Positions 33,473 to 42,539 of a stretch of DNA of 64,000 nucleotides are shown here, piece by piece. Positions within the stretch are counted from its first letter, which is position 1; each line of letters begins with the position of its first letter. The notes under the pieces were generated by a model, which saw only the letters and a program-made list of their open reading frames with translations, had not been told where the DNA came from and made no database searches. The position numbers and the translations under genes were made by a program. Source of the DNA: Mycobacterium sp. GA-0227b (lineage in GTDB: Bacteria > Actinomycetota > Actinomycetes > Mycobacteriales > Mycobacteriaceae); NCBI RefSeq assembly GCF_001499855.1, contig NZ_LQIK01000031.1, positions 186,001-250,000 of the forward strand, read 5' to 3'.

Positions 33473-34651
33473 CTATGCCGATTCGCGCACCTTGGCGGCC
33501 CGCGACCGTCCGATGACCACGCGCATGATTTCGTTGGTGCCCTCGAGGATTCGGTGTACCCGCAGATCCCGGACGATCTTCTCCAGCCCGTACTCGGTGA
33601 GGTAGCCGTAGCCGCCGTGCAGTTGCAGCGCCTGGTCGGCGACCGTGAAGCACGAGTCGGTGACATAGCGCTTGGCCATCGCGCACAGCTCCACTTTGTC
33701 CGGGTGGTTCTCGTCGAGAGCTCGGGCCGCCCGCCACAACAGGTTTCGCGATGCCTCCAGCGTGGTGGCCATGTCGGCGAGAGTGAACCGGATGGTGGGC
33801 TCGTCGAGCAGTGCGCCGCCGAACGCCTCCCGGTCGCGCACATAGGCGGCGGCCTTGTCGTAGGCGGCCTGTGCGCCGCCGAGCGAGCAGCCGGCGATGT
33901 TGATGCGGCCGCCGTTGAGCCCGTTCATCGCGATCCCGAAGCCTGCACCCTCGCCGTCGGCGCCGCCGAGCATCGCTTCGGCAGGTACCCGGACGTTGTC
34001 GAAGATCACCTGTGCGGTGGGCTGGGCGTGCCAACCCATCTTGTCTTCGTCGGTGCCGAAACTCAGTCCGGGAGTGTCCTTTTCGACGAGGAACGTCGAG
34101 ATGCCCTTGGATTTGGGCTGGGGGCCGTCACCACCGGTGCGGGCCATCACGATGTACAGATCCGACGACCCGGCGCCCGAGATGAACTGCTTGACACCGT
34201 CAAGGACGTAATGGTCGCCGTCACGAACGGCCCTGGTGCGCAACGCGCTCGCGTCGGAGCCCGCACCGGGTTCGGTCAGGCAGTAGCTGGCGATCAGCTC
34301 CATCGACGCCAGCCGCGGCACCCACGCCTTGCGTTGTTCGTGGGTGCCGTAGGCGTCGACCATCCAGGCGCACATGTTGTGGATCGACAGGAACGCCGCG
34401 ACGGTCGGGTCGGCCGTCGCGAGTTGCTCGAAAATGCGCACGGCGTCCAGCCGTCGCAGCTCGCTACCACCGACGTCGTCGCGGCAGTAGATCGCGGCCA
34501 TCCCCAGTTCGGCGGCGTCACGTAACACGTCGGTGGGGAAGTGCTTGGTGGCATCCCACTCCAGAGCGTGCGGCGCGAGGCGCTTCTCGGCGAACGCGGC
34601 CGCCGTCTCGGCGATCACGCGTTCGTCGTCGTCGAAGCCGAAGTAGTCCAC
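33473..34651 (-). CDS. fadE9: Acyl-CoA dehydrogenase (isobutyryl-CoA dehydrogenase type)
   Basis: 392 aa from GTG at 34651. FAD acyl-CoA dehydrogenase signatures: SYCLTEPGAGSDASALRTRA, WHAQPTAQVIFDNVRVPAEA, and the C-terminal motif QALQLHGGYGYLTEYGLEKI followed by RDLRVHRILEGTNEIMRVVI (catalytic Glu region). Flanked by mmsA and mmsB, it most likely converts isobutyryl-CoA to methacrylyl-CoA in valine catabolism. No enoyl-CoA hydratase or hydroxyisobutyryl-CoA hydrolase is in this window. Confidence 0.93.
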   Translation of the reverse strand: MDYFGFDDDERVIAETAAAFAEKRLAPHALEWDATKHFPTDVLRDAAELGMAAIYCRDDVGGSELRRLDAVRIFEQLATADPTVAAFLSIHNMCAWMVDAYGTHEQRKAWVPRLASMELIASYCLTEPGAGSDASALRTRAVRDGDHYVLDGVKQFISGAGSSDLYIVMARTGGDGPQPKSKGISTFLVEKDTPGLSFGTDEDKMGWHAQPTAQVIFDNVRVPAEAMLGGADGEGAGFGIAMNGLNGGRINIAGCSLGGAQAAYDKAAAYVRDREAFGGALLDEPTIRFTLADMATTLEASRNLLWRAARALDENHPDKVELCAMAKRYVTDSCFTVADQALQLHGGYGYLTEYGLEKIVRDLRVHRILEGTNEIMRVVIGRSRAAKVRESA

Positions 34652-34686
34652 CGCTGCTTTCTCCTAGCGCGAGCGCTCGCCGGGCG

Positions 34687-36207
34687 CTACTTCATGGTCG
34701 GGATGACGAACTCGGCGCCATCCTTGATGCCGGACGGCCACCGCTGAGTGACGGTCTTCGTCTTGGTGTAGAACAGGATCGAGTGCGGCCCATGCTGATT
34801 GAGGTCGCCGAAGCCGGACCGCTTCCAGCCGCCGAAAGTGTGGTAGGCCACCGGAACCGGGATCGGCACGTTGACGCCGACCATGCCGACCTGCACCCGT
34901 GAGACGAAGTCGCGAGCCGCATCGCCGTCGCGGGTGAAGATGGCCACGCCGTTGCCGTACTCGTGCTCGGAGGGAAGCTTCAACGCTTCCTCATAGTCGT
35001 GGGCCCGCACGATGCACAGCACCGGGCCGAAGATCTCGTCGGTGTAGATGGACATGTCGGCGGTGACATGGTCGAACAGGGTGGGCCCGATGAAGAAGCC
35101 GCCCTCGAGGCTGGCATCACCGAATTGCATGTCGTCGCTGGTGCGTTCGCGGCCGTCGACCACGATCTCGGCGCCGGCCTCGACGCCCGCGTCGATGTAG
35201 CCGCGCACCCGCTTGAGCGCCGCCTCGGTGACGAGCGGGCCGTAGGTGGCCTTCGGGTCGAGGCTGTGACCGACGCGCAGTTCGGCGACGCGCTCGGCGA
35301 GCCGGGCGCGCAGACGGTTGGCAGTTTCCTCGCCGACGGGCACGGCCACGCTGATCGCCATGCAGCGCTCACCTGCGCTGCCGTAGCCGGCGCCGATCAA
35401 CGCGTCAACAGCCTGGTCGAGATCCGCATCGGGCATCACGATCATGTGGTTCTTGGCGCCGCCGAAGCACTGGGCGCGCTTGCCGTTCGCCGTCGCAGTC
35501 GAGTAGATGTACTGCGCGATGTCGGAGCTGCCGACGAAGCCGACCGCCTGGATGACCGGGTGCTCGAGGATCGCGTCGACGGCCTCCTTGTCGCCCTGCA
35601 CCACCTGGAACACGCCCGGAGGTAGGCCGGCTTCGACGAACAGTTCGGCGAGCCGGACCGGAACCGAGGGATCGCGCTCGGACGGCTTGAGGATGAACGC
35701 GTTGCCACACGCCAACGCGGGTCCGGCCTTCCAGAGCGGGATCATGGCGGGGAAGTTGAACGGCGTGATACCCGCGACCACGCCGAGTGGCTGGCGCAGC
35801 GAGTACACGTCGATGCCGGTGCCCGCGCCCTCGGTGAACTCGCCCTTGAGCAGATGGGGGATTCCGACCGAGAACTCGATGACCTCCAGCCCGCGCTGGA
35901 TGTCGCCGAGGGAGTCGGCGTGGGTCTTTCCGTGCTCGAGGGAGAGCATGTCGGCGAGTTCGTCCGCGTTCTGGTTGACCAGCTCGATGAACTTCATCAG
36001 CACACGGGCACGGCGCTGCGGATTCCACGCCGCCCATGCCTTCTGCGCCTCCGCGGCGCCCGCCACCGCGGCGTCCACATCCGCGGCCGACGCCATCGCC
36101 ACCTGAGCCTGCACCTCGCCGGTGCTGGGATTGAAGACGTCGGCGGTGCGGCTCGACTGGCCGGTCGTGCGCTTGCCGTCGATGAAATGCGGAATCTGTG
36201 TGCTCAT
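34687..36207 (-). CDS. mmsA: Methylmalonate-semialdehyde dehydrogenase (acylating)
   Basis: 506 aa from ATG at 36207 (MSTQIPHFIDGKRTTGQSSR), with GAAGGGC as ribosome-binding site. A GTG 5 codons earlier is also open. Aldehyde dehydrogenase core: FNFPAMIPLWKAGPALACGN, VGFVGSSDIAQYIYSTATAN and the catalytic Cys in GAGYGSAGERCMAISVAVP. The CoA-dependent family converts methylmalonate semialdehyde to propionyl-CoA with loss of CO2. First gene of the operon. A 12-bp palindrome GCGAGCGCTCGC at 34669-34680 lies between its stop and fadE9. Confidence 0.95.
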   Translation of the reverse strand: MSTQIPHFIDGKRTTGQSSRTADVFNPSTGEVQAQVAMASAADVDAAVAGAAEAQKAWAAWNPQRRARVLMKFIELVNQNADELADMLSLEHGKTHADSLGDIQRGLEVIEFSVGIPHLLKGEFTEGAGTGIDVYSLRQPLGVVAGITPFNFPAMIPLWKAGPALACGNAFILKPSERDPSVPVRLAELFVEAGLPPGVFQVVQGDKEAVDAILEHPVIQAVGFVGSSDIAQYIYSTATANGKRAQCFGGAKNHMIVMPDADLDQAVDALIGAGYGSAGERCMAISVAVPVGEETANRLRARLAERVAELRVGHSLDPKATYGPLVTEAALKRVRGYIDAGVEAGAEIVVDGRERTSDDMQFGDASLEGGFFIGPTLFDHVTADMSIYTDEIFGPVLCIVRAHDYEEALKLPSEHEYGNGVAIFTRDGDAARDFVSRVQVGMVGVNVPIPVPVAYHTFGGWKRSGFGDLNQHGPHSILFYTKTKTVTQRWPSGIKDGAEFVIPTMK

Positions 36208-36268
36208 GAGCGTGCCCTTCACTGATAGATAGTTGGATATCCTAGTAATGCGGGGGTGGCCGACGCAA

Positions 36269-36300
36269 GAGCCGGGTCCCGGCGTCCCGGAACCCGGCTC
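36269..36300 (-). terminator. Hairpin downstream of catalase
   Basis: Inverted repeat GAGCCGGGT (36269-36277) and ACCCGGCTC (36292-36300), 9 bp perfect, with a 14-nt GC-rich loop, 13-44 nt beyond the katA stop on its strand. No U-tract follows. It probably ends the fur-katA transcript and insulates the mmsA promoter region (36208-36268), where a GGATATCC palindrome is seen at 36235-36242. Confidence 0.55.
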
Positions 36301-36312
36301 GGTCGAGGCGGC

Positions 36313-37806
36313 CTATGCGTCGCCCATACCGTCGACGGGTTCGGGCACTTCGCCTGCGCGAACGGCCTTTTCGACGCGGGCGCCGAGGTCGGCGTCGATG
36401 TTTCGCCAGTACTGCAGCGCGCGGTCCAGCACGTCGCCGCTGACACCGCCGAGCAGGGCCCCGGCGATCGTCTCGACCGCAGCCCTGCGCTGCGCGTCGT
36501 CCCAGACGTCGCGTACCAGCGTCCCGGCCTGCCCGAAGTCGTCGTCCTCGGAATGCAGCGAGTATGCCGCGCGCAACAACTCTCCGTCGGCCTCCCAGCC
36601 GTCCTCTGCCGGTCCGGTCGTGTCGGCCCACGGCCGACCGGTGCTGTTGGGCGCGTAGACCGCGGCGGCGCCGGAGTGGTGGTAGGTCATCTGCCCGTCG
36701 AACATGTAGGTGTTCATCTCGACCCCGTGGCGGGGCTGGTTGACGGGCAGTTGGTGGAAGTTGGTGCCGATGCGGTTGCGCTGAGCGTCGTTGTAGGCGA
36801 ACGCGCGGCCAAGCAGCATCTTGTCCGGCGACAGCCCGACCCCGGGCACGGTGTTGCCCGGCGAGAACGCGGCCTGCTCGATCTCGGCGAAGAAGTTCTC
36901 CGGGTTGCGGTTGAGCGTGTAGATGCCGACCGGGACCAGTGGATAGTCCGCGTGCGACCAGGTCTTGGTCAGGTCGAACGGGTTGAACCGGTAGTCGGCC
37001 GCCTCCGCGTAGGGCATCACCTGCACCGACAGCCGCCAGCTTGGATAGTCGCCGGCGGCAATCGCGTCGAACAGGTCGCGGCGGTGGAAGTCGGCGTCCT
37101 CACCGGCCATGGCCGCGGCTTCGTCGTTGGTGAGAAATTCCATGCCTTGGTGGGTGTGGAAGTGGTACTTCACCCAGAACTTCTCGCCACCGGCGTTGAC
37201 CCACATGTAGGTGTGTGAGCCGTATCCGTTCATGTGCCGCCACGTTCGCGGCAGCCCGCGCCGACCCATGAGGTAGGTGACCTGGTGGGCCGACTCGGGG
37301 TTGAGAGTCCAGAAGTCCCACTGCATCTGGGCCGATCGCAAGCCGGAGTCGGGCAGCCGCTTCTGGCTGCGGATGAAGTGAGGAAACTTGATCGGGTCGC
37401 GCAGGAAGAAGATCGGGGTGTTGTTGCCGACGATGTCGTAGTTTCCCTCGGAGGTGTAGAACTTCATCGCGTAGCCGCGTACGTCGCGCCAGGTGTCCGG
37501 GCTGCCCTGCTCGCCCGCGACGGTCGAGAACCGCACCAGCAGATCGGTTTCGGCGCCCTTCTGGAACAGCGCCGCCTTGGTGTACTGCGAGACGTCCTCG
37601 GTGACCTTCAGGACACCGAACGCCCCCGAACCCTTGGCGTGCGGACTGCGCTCGGGCACCCGCTCGCGGTTGAAGTGCGCGATCTGTTCGAGGAAGTGCA
37701 CATCGTGCAGGACGATCGGACCGCCTGCGCCCACCGTCAACGAGTTGCGGTCGCTGGCGGCCGGTGCGCCGGATCCGGTGGTCGACCCGAAACGTGGTGT
37801 GGTCAT
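36313..37806 (-). CDS. katA: Monofunctional heme catalase (small-subunit type)
   Basis: 497 aa from ATG at 37806 (MTTPRFGSTTGSG), which overlaps the fur stop by 4 bp. Catalytic His56 is in PERSPHAKGSGAFG, the Asn of the distal pocket in IVGNNTPIFFLRD (128/129), and the heme-ligand Tyr338 in GRAFAYNDAQRNRIGTN. The length is that of clade-3 catalases. It breaks down hydrogen peroxide. It is translationally coupled to a FurA-like regulator, so peroxide- or iron-responsive control is very likely. This is distinct from the KatG catalase-peroxidase usually paired with FurA. Confidence 0.96.
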   Translation of the reverse strand: MTTPRFGSTTGSGAPAASDRNSLTVGAGGPIVLHDVHFLEQIAHFNRERVPERSPHAKGSGAFGVLKVTEDVSQYTKAALFQKGAETDLLVRFSTVAGEQGSPDTWRDVRGYAMKFYTSEGNYDIVGNNTPIFFLRDPIKFPHFIRSQKRLPDSGLRSAQMQWDFWTLNPESAHQVTYLMGRRGLPRTWRHMNGYGSHTYMWVNAGGEKFWVKYHFHTHQGMEFLTNDEAAAMAGEDADFHRRDLFDAIAAGDYPSWRLSVQVMPYAEAADYRFNPFDLTKTWSHADYPLVPVGIYTLNRNPENFFAEIEQAAFSPGNTVPGVGLSPDKMLLGRAFAYNDAQRNRIGTNFHQLPVNQPRHGVEMNTYMFDGQMTYHHSGAAAVYAPNSTGRPWADTTGPAEDGWEADGELLRAAYSLHSEDDDFGQAGTLVRDVWDDAQRRAAVETIAGALLGGVSGDVLDRALQYWRNIDADLGARVEKAVRAGEVPEPVDGMGDA

Positions 37807-38243
37807 GCCGATCTCCAATCAGTTGGGCTGTTTCGAACTTGGCATTCGGGGCAGACGCCCCAGAACGTCACCTCGGCTTCGTCGATCAGGTAGCCCGACT
37901 GGTCGCCGGCGCGCAGGCACGGCTTCTCGCCGGTGACACAGTCGACGTCAGCGATCCCACCGCACGACCTGCAGACCAGATGGTGGTGGTTGTCACCGGC
38001 TTCGAGCTCGAACCGTGCCGGTGAGCCGGCCGGCTCGAGGCGCCGCAACAGGCCCGCACCGGTCAGCGCGTAGAGCACGTCGTAAACAGCCTGTGTCGAC
38101 AAAGATCCGATGCGTTTGCGCGCGCCCGCGGCGATGCGGTCCACGTCGGCATGCGGGTGCTCGCTTACCTCGGCCAACACTGCCAGGCGTGGTTTGGTCA
38201 CCCGTAATCCCGACGCCCGCAACCTGTCGTGCCAGAGGGTCAC
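37803..38243 (-). CDS. Fur-family regulator (FurA-like)
   Basis: 146 aa from GTG at 38243 (MTLWHDRLRASGLRVTKPRL); a longer frame to 38312 crosses the operator. Winged-helix DNA-binding part (SLSTQAVYDVLYALTGAGLL), the His-rich metal site GDNHHHLVCRSCGG and two zinc CxxC pairs, Cys91/Cys94 and Cys131/Cys134 (CPEC). It resembles mycobacterial FurA, which represses its own gene and a catalase gene and is inactivated by oxidation. It is coupled to katA by ATGA overlap. Confidence 0.9.
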   Translation of the reverse strand: MTLWHDRLRASGLRVTKPRLAVLAEVSEHPHADVDRIAAGARKRIGSLSTQAVYDVLYALTGAGLLRRLEPAGSPARFELEAGDNHHHLVCRSCGGIADVDCVTGEKPCLRAGDQSGYLIDEAEVTFWGVCPECQVRNSPTDWRSA

Positions 38244-38299
38244 GATCGCGCCCTCCTTCGGAGATTGGATCGACTCAAATCCCACTCTGCTACGTTCTC

Positions 38300-38328
38300 T
38301 TGCATACCGCAAGTATTGCTGTATGCAA
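38300..38328. promoter_or_regulatory. Probable Fur box in the fur-PAS intergenic region
   Basis: TTGCATAC (38300-38307) and GTATGCAA (38321-38328) are exact inverted repeats with a 13-nt centre that itself contains GCAA...TTGC. The AT-rich composition stands out against the flanking GC. Known FurA boxes in mycobacteria are AT-rich palindromes just upstream of furA. Here the site is 57 nt from the fur start and 14 nt from the divergent PAS gene ATG, so one operator could control both. Confidence 0.78.
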
Positions 38329-38341
38329 ATCTAGAGGTGAC

Positions 38342-38758
38342 ATGGACGACGCATTGGTCGCCGCGGCGATTCTGACCGGACCTGACGCGATCATCTGCGC
38401 GGACCGCGATGGCGTCATCACGTTCTGGAACGGCAGTGCCCAGCGGATTTTCGGATACGCCCCGGCCGAGGCGCTCGGGCAGTCACTCGACCTGATAATT
38501 CCCGAGCGGCTTCGCGCACGGCACTGGAAGGGTTGGCAGAACGTGATGGACACCGGGCAGAGCCGCTACGGGGCCGGTGACCTGCTGTCGGTACCGGCTA
38601 TGCGGAAGGACGGCAGCACCATCTCGGTCGAGTTCACCATTGCGCCACTGTTCGGCGCCGATGACGAGCTGGTCGGTATCGCGGCGACGCTGCGCGATGT
38701 CACCGCGCGCTTCGAGGAGACCAGGAAGCTTCGGCGTCAGCTGGCGGACCGCAACTGA
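38342..38758 (+). CDS. PAS-domain protein
   Basis: 138 aa from ATG at 38342 with GAGGTG as ribosome-binding site. A single PAS domain: LTGPDAIICADRDGVITFWN, GSAQRIFGYAPAEALGQSLD, IIPERLRARHWKGWQNVMDT and the PAC-like VEFTIAPLFGADDELVGIAA. No output domain is attached. The E-R-L-R-x-R-H-W core resembles redox or heme PAS sensors, but no ligand residue can be proven. It is divergent from fur-katA and shares the operator, so a role in peroxide or iron response is possible. Confidence 0.82.
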   Translation: MDDALVAAAILTGPDAIICADRDGVITFWNGSAQRIFGYAPAEALGQSLDLIIPERLRARHWKGWQNVMDTGQSRYGAGDLLSVPAMRKDGSTISVEFTIAPLFGADDELVGIAATLRDVTARFEETRKLRRQLADRN

Positions 38759-38797
38759 TCGCCGTCTGAAGGGCTTGCGCCATGCAATACTTCGCAC

Positions 38798-39271
38798 GTG
38801 CCGACGCGTAAGGGGGCCGCGGCCAAGACACCGGTCGAGGAGCTCGTGGCATTCGAGGTGGCCACCGGGGACCTGGTGGGTGTCGCGCTGCGCAGCGTGG
38901 AACAGGTCGATGTTTCACTGCCGCAGTTTCGGCTGCTGCTGGTGCTGGCGCAGGCTGGACGCTCGACGTCGTCGGAGTGCGCGAAGGCCCTTGGCGTGGT
39001 GGGCTCCTCGGTGACCCGCCTGGCCGACCGGTTGCATGCCCGCGGCTATCTGGTGCGTGGCGGAGACCCCGCCAATCGCAGCGTCGTGACCCTCGAGTTG
39101 ACGGACGAGGGCCGCGATGTGGTCCGGCGGGTGACCGCGTATCGACGGCGCGAGTTGCGCCGGGTGCTGGACCGCATCGACCCGGCCGAGCGCGCCGCCT
39201 GCGCCGCCGTGCTGCGAACTCTGCACCAGCGGTTCGGGCACGACGATCGGCACAACTCGATGCGGTTCTAG
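38798..39271 (+). CDS. MarR-family regulator
   Basis: 157 aa from GTG at 38798. Winged helix: LPQFRLLLVLAQAGRSTSSE, CAKALGVVGSSVTRLADRLH, with wing RGYLVRGGDPANRSVVTLEL. MarR proteins control drug efflux, aromatic metabolism or stress genes. It lies 39 nt after the PAS gene and could be cotranscribed with it. Its stop overlaps the convergent LLM oxidoreductase stop by 4 bp. Confidence 0.88.
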   Translation: MPTRKGAAAKTPVEELVAFEVATGDLVGVALRSVEQVDVSLPQFRLLLVLAQAGRSTSSECAKALGVVGSSVTRLADRLHARGYLVRGGDPANRSVVTLELTDEGRDVVRRVTAYRRRELRRVLDRIDPAERAACAAVLRTLHQRFGHDDRHNSMRF

Positions 39272-40113
39272 GCGCCCTTCAAACCCAGCGGCCCCGCCAG
39301 TTCGGTCAACGTCGGGAGCAGCGCGTCCCATCCTCCGAGCACCTGGATCGCCACGTGATCGGCGCCCGCCTCCAGGTGTTCGTTCAGCCGCGCCGCGATC
39401 GCGTCCGTCGTGCCGTGCGCGACAACGGCGTCGATCAGCCGGTCGCTGCCCGGCTTCTCGACGTCTTCGTCGGTGAAGCCCAACCGTTTCCAGTTGTTCA
39501 GGTAGTTCGACAGGTTCAGGTAGAAGTCGACGGTCTCACGGCCGATCTTGCGGGACGTCTCGGCGTCTCGGGCCAACACGACCTTGTGCTCGGGGGCGAT
39601 GAACACGGTGGGGCCCAGGAGATTTCGTGCCTCGCCGGTGTGCTGCGGCGTGGTCAGGTACGGATGCGCTCCGGCACTGCGCTGCGCGGCCAGCTTGAGC
39701 ACCTGCGGGCCCAGCGCGGCTATCACGCGCCGGCTGGTCGGCACCTTCTTGGCATCCAGCGCGTCGAGGTACTCGACCAGCACGTCGTACGGTTTGCGGT
39801 ACTCCTCGGTGTGTTCGGGATGGCCGATGCCGATGCCGAGTAGGAACCGTCCCGGATAAGCGTCCTCGACGCGGTGGTACGCCTCGGCGACCTCGGCGGC
39901 GGGTGCCGTCCACACGTTGACGATGCCGGTGGCGACCTGAAGATTCTCGGTGCGTTCGAGGATGGGCTCGACGTACTCGAGGTTGCCGGCCGGCGATCCG
40001 CCGATCCACACCGCGCCGTAGCCGAGTTTCTCGATCTCGACCGCCTGTTCCGGCTTGGGGACGCCGAACGTCCAGACGCCGTAGCGGCCGAAATCGGGCT
40101 TGAGCTCAGTCAT
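39268..40113 (-). CDS. LLM-class F420-dependent oxidoreductase, copy 2
   Basis: 281 aa, luciferase-like TIM barrel. MTELKPDFGRYGVWTFGVPK opens the fold, followed by YGAVWIGGSPAGNLEYVEPI, TGIVNVWTAPAAEVAEAYHR and FLLGIGIGHPEHTEEYRKPY. These are typical of the mycobacterial probable F420-dependent family (TIGR03620-like). Such enzymes transfer hydride from reduced F420 to unknown substrates. It is a tandem duplicate of its neighbour; the two are in the same operon, 15 nt apart. Confidence 0.88.
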   Translation of the reverse strand: MTELKPDFGRYGVWTFGVPKPEQAVEIEKLGYGAVWIGGSPAGNLEYVEPILERTENLQVATGIVNVWTAPAAEVAEAYHRVEDAYPGRFLLGIGIGHPEHTEEYRKPYDVLVEYLDALDAKKVPTSRRVIAALGPQVLKLAAQRSAGAHPYLTTPQHTGEARNLLGPTVFIAPEHKVVLARDAETSRKIGRETVDFYLNLSNYLNNWKRLGFTDEDVEKPGSDRLIDAVVAHGTTDAIAARLNEHLEAGADHVAIQVLGGWDALLPTLTELAGPLGLKGA

Positions 40114-40128
40114 GCGGTTCCCCCTGTG

Positions 40129-40974
40129 TCAGTTGAGCCCGAGCGGGCGGGCCAGATCGGCGAGTGCGTCCACCAGTTTGTCCGGTCGGGTGAGCACCTG
40201 CACGGGGACGTGGTCCGCTCCCGCATCGAGGTGCTCCTTCAATCGTGCGGCTATCGCGTCGACGGTGCCATAGGCCACCACGGCGTCGACAAGGCGGTCG
40301 CTGCCGGGCTTGGCGACATCGGCGTCGGTGAAGCCCAACCGCTTCCAGCTGTTGAGGTAATTCGTCAGGTTGAGATAGATCTCGAGCGCTTTGCGGCCGA
40401 CGGCGCGGGCCTTCTCGGCGTCCGTGGTCGGCACGACCTTGTGCTCCGGTGCGATGAACGCCTCCGGCCCGAGCAGCTCACGTGCTTCGGCGGTGTGCTC
40501 GGGTGTCGTCAGATAGGGGTGCGGGCCGGCCGCGCGCTGCGCCGACAGCTTCAGCACCCGCGGCCCCAGCGCCGCAACCACCCGCCTGTCCTCGGGAACG
40601 CCGTACTCGTCGAGCTTGTCGAGGTACAGGCGCAGCGCGTCAAAGGGTTTCTGGTATTCAGCGTGCGCTTCGGGATGGCCGACACCGATGCCGAGCAGGA
40701 ACCGGCCCGGATAGGCCAAGTCGATGCGATGGAACGACTCGCTGACCGGGCCGGCGTCCGCGGTCCAGATGTTGACGATGCCCGTTGCCAGTTTGATACT
40801 GCTGGTCGCCTCCAGAATCGGCTCCACCCAGGGCAATTCGGCCGCGGGAGAGCCGCCGGCCCAGATGGCCCCGTAGCCGAGGCCTTCGATCGCCCGCAGT
40901 TGGTCCGCGCTGAGTTGCTGCCACATCGAGTAGTGGCCGAAGGCGCCGTACCTGCCGAGATCCGGTTTCGTCAT
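40129..40974 (-). CDS. LLM-class F420-dependent oxidoreductase, copy 1
   Basis: 281 aa, close paralog of the downstream gene (PDLGRYGAFGHYSMWQQLSA, YGAIWAGGSPAAELPWVEPI, FLLGIGVGHPEAHAEYQKPF, LGPRVLKLSAQRAAGPHPYL). Both end in the same helix region AGADHVPVQVL. The N-terminus diverges (WQQLSADQLRAIEGL instead of the Pro-Glu motif), so substrate range may differ. Lies 29 nt downstream of the kinase stop of the next operon on the same strand. Confidence 0.88.
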   Translation of the reverse strand: MTKPDLGRYGAFGHYSMWQQLSADQLRAIEGLGYGAIWAGGSPAAELPWVEPILEATSSIKLATGIVNIWTADAGPVSESFHRIDLAYPGRFLLGIGVGHPEAHAEYQKPFDALRLYLDKLDEYGVPEDRRVVAALGPRVLKLSAQRAAGPHPYLTTPEHTAEARELLGPEAFIAPEHKVVPTTDAEKARAVGRKALEIYLNLTNYLNSWKRLGFTDADVAKPGSDRLVDAVVAYGTVDAIAARLKEHLDAGADHVPVQVLTRPDKLVDALADLARPLGLN

Positions 40975-41003
40975 GGTCGCTGCAACCCGTCGGCGTCGTC
41001 CGG

Positions 41004-42503
41004 CTATTCCGTTGTGGCCGCAAGCTCTGCCGGCGTCGACGCGTCCGGACCGGGAGCCACCAGGGGCAGCAGCACGATGAATTTCGTGTGCCCGGGTTCG
41101 GACTCGACTCGTAGGTCCCCGTGGTGCTTCTCCACCACTATCCGACGGGCCAGGTCCAGGCCGAGGCCGGTGCCCTCGCCGAACGGCTTGGTGGTGAAGA
41201 ACGGGTTGAAGATGTTGCCGATGATGTCCTCGGGAATGCCTGGCCCGTCGTCGCAGATCTCAACGCGGATCATCTCTTCGTTCTCACGCATGGTCCGCAA
41301 CGTCAACGTGCCGCTACCACCCATCGCCTGGATCGCGTTGTCGATGATGTTCGTCCACACCTGATTGAGATCACCTGGGTAACAGAGCAATTCGGGTATC
41401 GACTTGTCCATTTCCTTGACGACCTTGACCGGCCGGTCCTTGCCGACCTTCTCGCCGAACATCATCAACGTGCTGTGCAGTAGCTCATGGACGTCGGCGG
41501 ACTGGTATGGGGCACGGTCCATCTGCGAGTACTGCTTGGCGCCGGCGAGCAGCGCCGAGATCCGCTTGCTGGCCTCGGCGATCTGGTTCATCAGCAGTTC
41601 GGTGTCGATCGTGTATTTCAGCCAGCCGATGGCGCCCTGCAACGACGCCGAAGCTTGCTCTTCTCCCAATACCTCATCGACCGAGGCGGAAACCCGTTCC
41701 AGCCAATCGGTGTCCAGCCCGGCGTCGACGAAGGTCGGTGCGTAATCCCATCCGCCGGTGATGCCGTGCCCCTCGAGCCATTCGCCGATCGCTTCCTCCC
41801 GATCGGCGGCCTCCAGCGCGGTGAGTTCGGTGGCCTTGGATTTGGCGACCTGCTCGGCGACCTCGTCCTGCATCCGCACCAGCACGCACAAGGCCTCCGG
41901 GCTGAACTTCCCGTCGGCCAGCATCGACAGCTTGTGCCGCATCTTGCCGACCCGGTCACGCAGATCTGCCACAGCACGGGCAGTTGCCGCCGCGGGATTG
42001 TTGAGTTGATGCGTCAGTCCCGCCGAGAGTTGGCCCAGGGCCAACAACTTCTCACGCTGGCCGATGATCTGGCTGTGCCGTCGGCCGCCGACCAGGTGTC
42101 CCTCGAGCAGATGCACGGCCATCGGGAATTCCGACTGCATGAAGCGCGCAAACGCATCCGCGTCAAGCACGAAGAACCGCGACGGCTTGGTGACGCGCAC
42201 CGAGGCGGAGTAGGCCGCTTCGGCGCCGGGGATGTACGCCGACCACGCCCCGCAGTACACGCCGCGCTGCGACGTGCGGTTGGTCTCGATGTCAAGGCCT
42301 CCTGAGCGCTTCGACATCACCAACTCACCGTCGATCAACACGTAGAAACAGGTCGCCGGCTCGCCCTCCACCACGACGGGGCCGGGCTCGAACGTCTGGA
42401 TGTGCCCGTTCTCGCACAGGATCTGAAGCTGCGCGTCGGTCAGCTTCTCGAACAGGAACAGTGTCCGCAGTTCGTCGGGCAGGCACTGCGGTGAGTCGCC
42501 CAT
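41004..42503 (-). CDS. Sensor histidine kinase with cyclic-nucleotide-binding domain
   Basis: 499 aa from ATG at 42503 (MGDSPQCLPDELRTLF), preceded by GGAGGA. Residues 12-130 form a Crp-type cyclic-nucleotide-binding-like domain (FEPGPVVVEGEPATCFYVLI, MSKRSGGLDIETNRTSQRGV). The H-box is LLALGQLSAGLTHQLNNPAA with His165, the N-box NQVWTNIIDNAIQAMGGSG, G1 EICDDGPGIPED and G2 GEGTGLGLDLARR. It is soluble with no membrane segment. The next gene upstream, 36 nt away, encodes a receiver protein, so the two are likely partners. The ligand could be cAMP or another small molecule; the cNMP pocket was not tested residue by residue. Confidence 0.92.
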   Translation of the reverse strand: MGDSPQCLPDELRTLFLFEKLTDAQLQILCENGHIQTFEPGPVVVEGEPATCFYVLIDGELVMSKRSGGLDIETNRTSQRGVYCGAWSAYIPGAEAAYSASVRVTKPSRFFVLDADAFARFMQSEFPMAVHLLEGHLVGGRRHSQIIGQREKLLALGQLSAGLTHQLNNPAAATARAVADLRDRVGKMRHKLSMLADGKFSPEALCVLVRMQDEVAEQVAKSKATELTALEAADREEAIGEWLEGHGITGGWDYAPTFVDAGLDTDWLERVSASVDEVLGEEQASASLQGAIGWLKYTIDTELLMNQIAEASKRISALLAGAKQYSQMDRAPYQSADVHELLHSTLMMFGEKVGKDRPVKVVKEMDKSIPELLCYPGDLNQVWTNIIDNAIQAMGGSGTLTLRTMRENEEMIRVEICDDGPGIPEDIIGNIFNPFFTTKPFGEGTGLGLDLARRIVVEKHHGDLRVESEPGHTKFIVLLPLVAPGPDASTPAELAATTE

Positions 42504-42539
42504 GTCGTTCCTCCTATGCCTCGTCGGCGGTGCCGACAA

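Noticed and set aside
36235..36242. GGATATCC palindrome as an operator of the mmsA operon
   Set aside because: Only 8 bp and the flanks do not extend the symmetry; too weak to call an operator.
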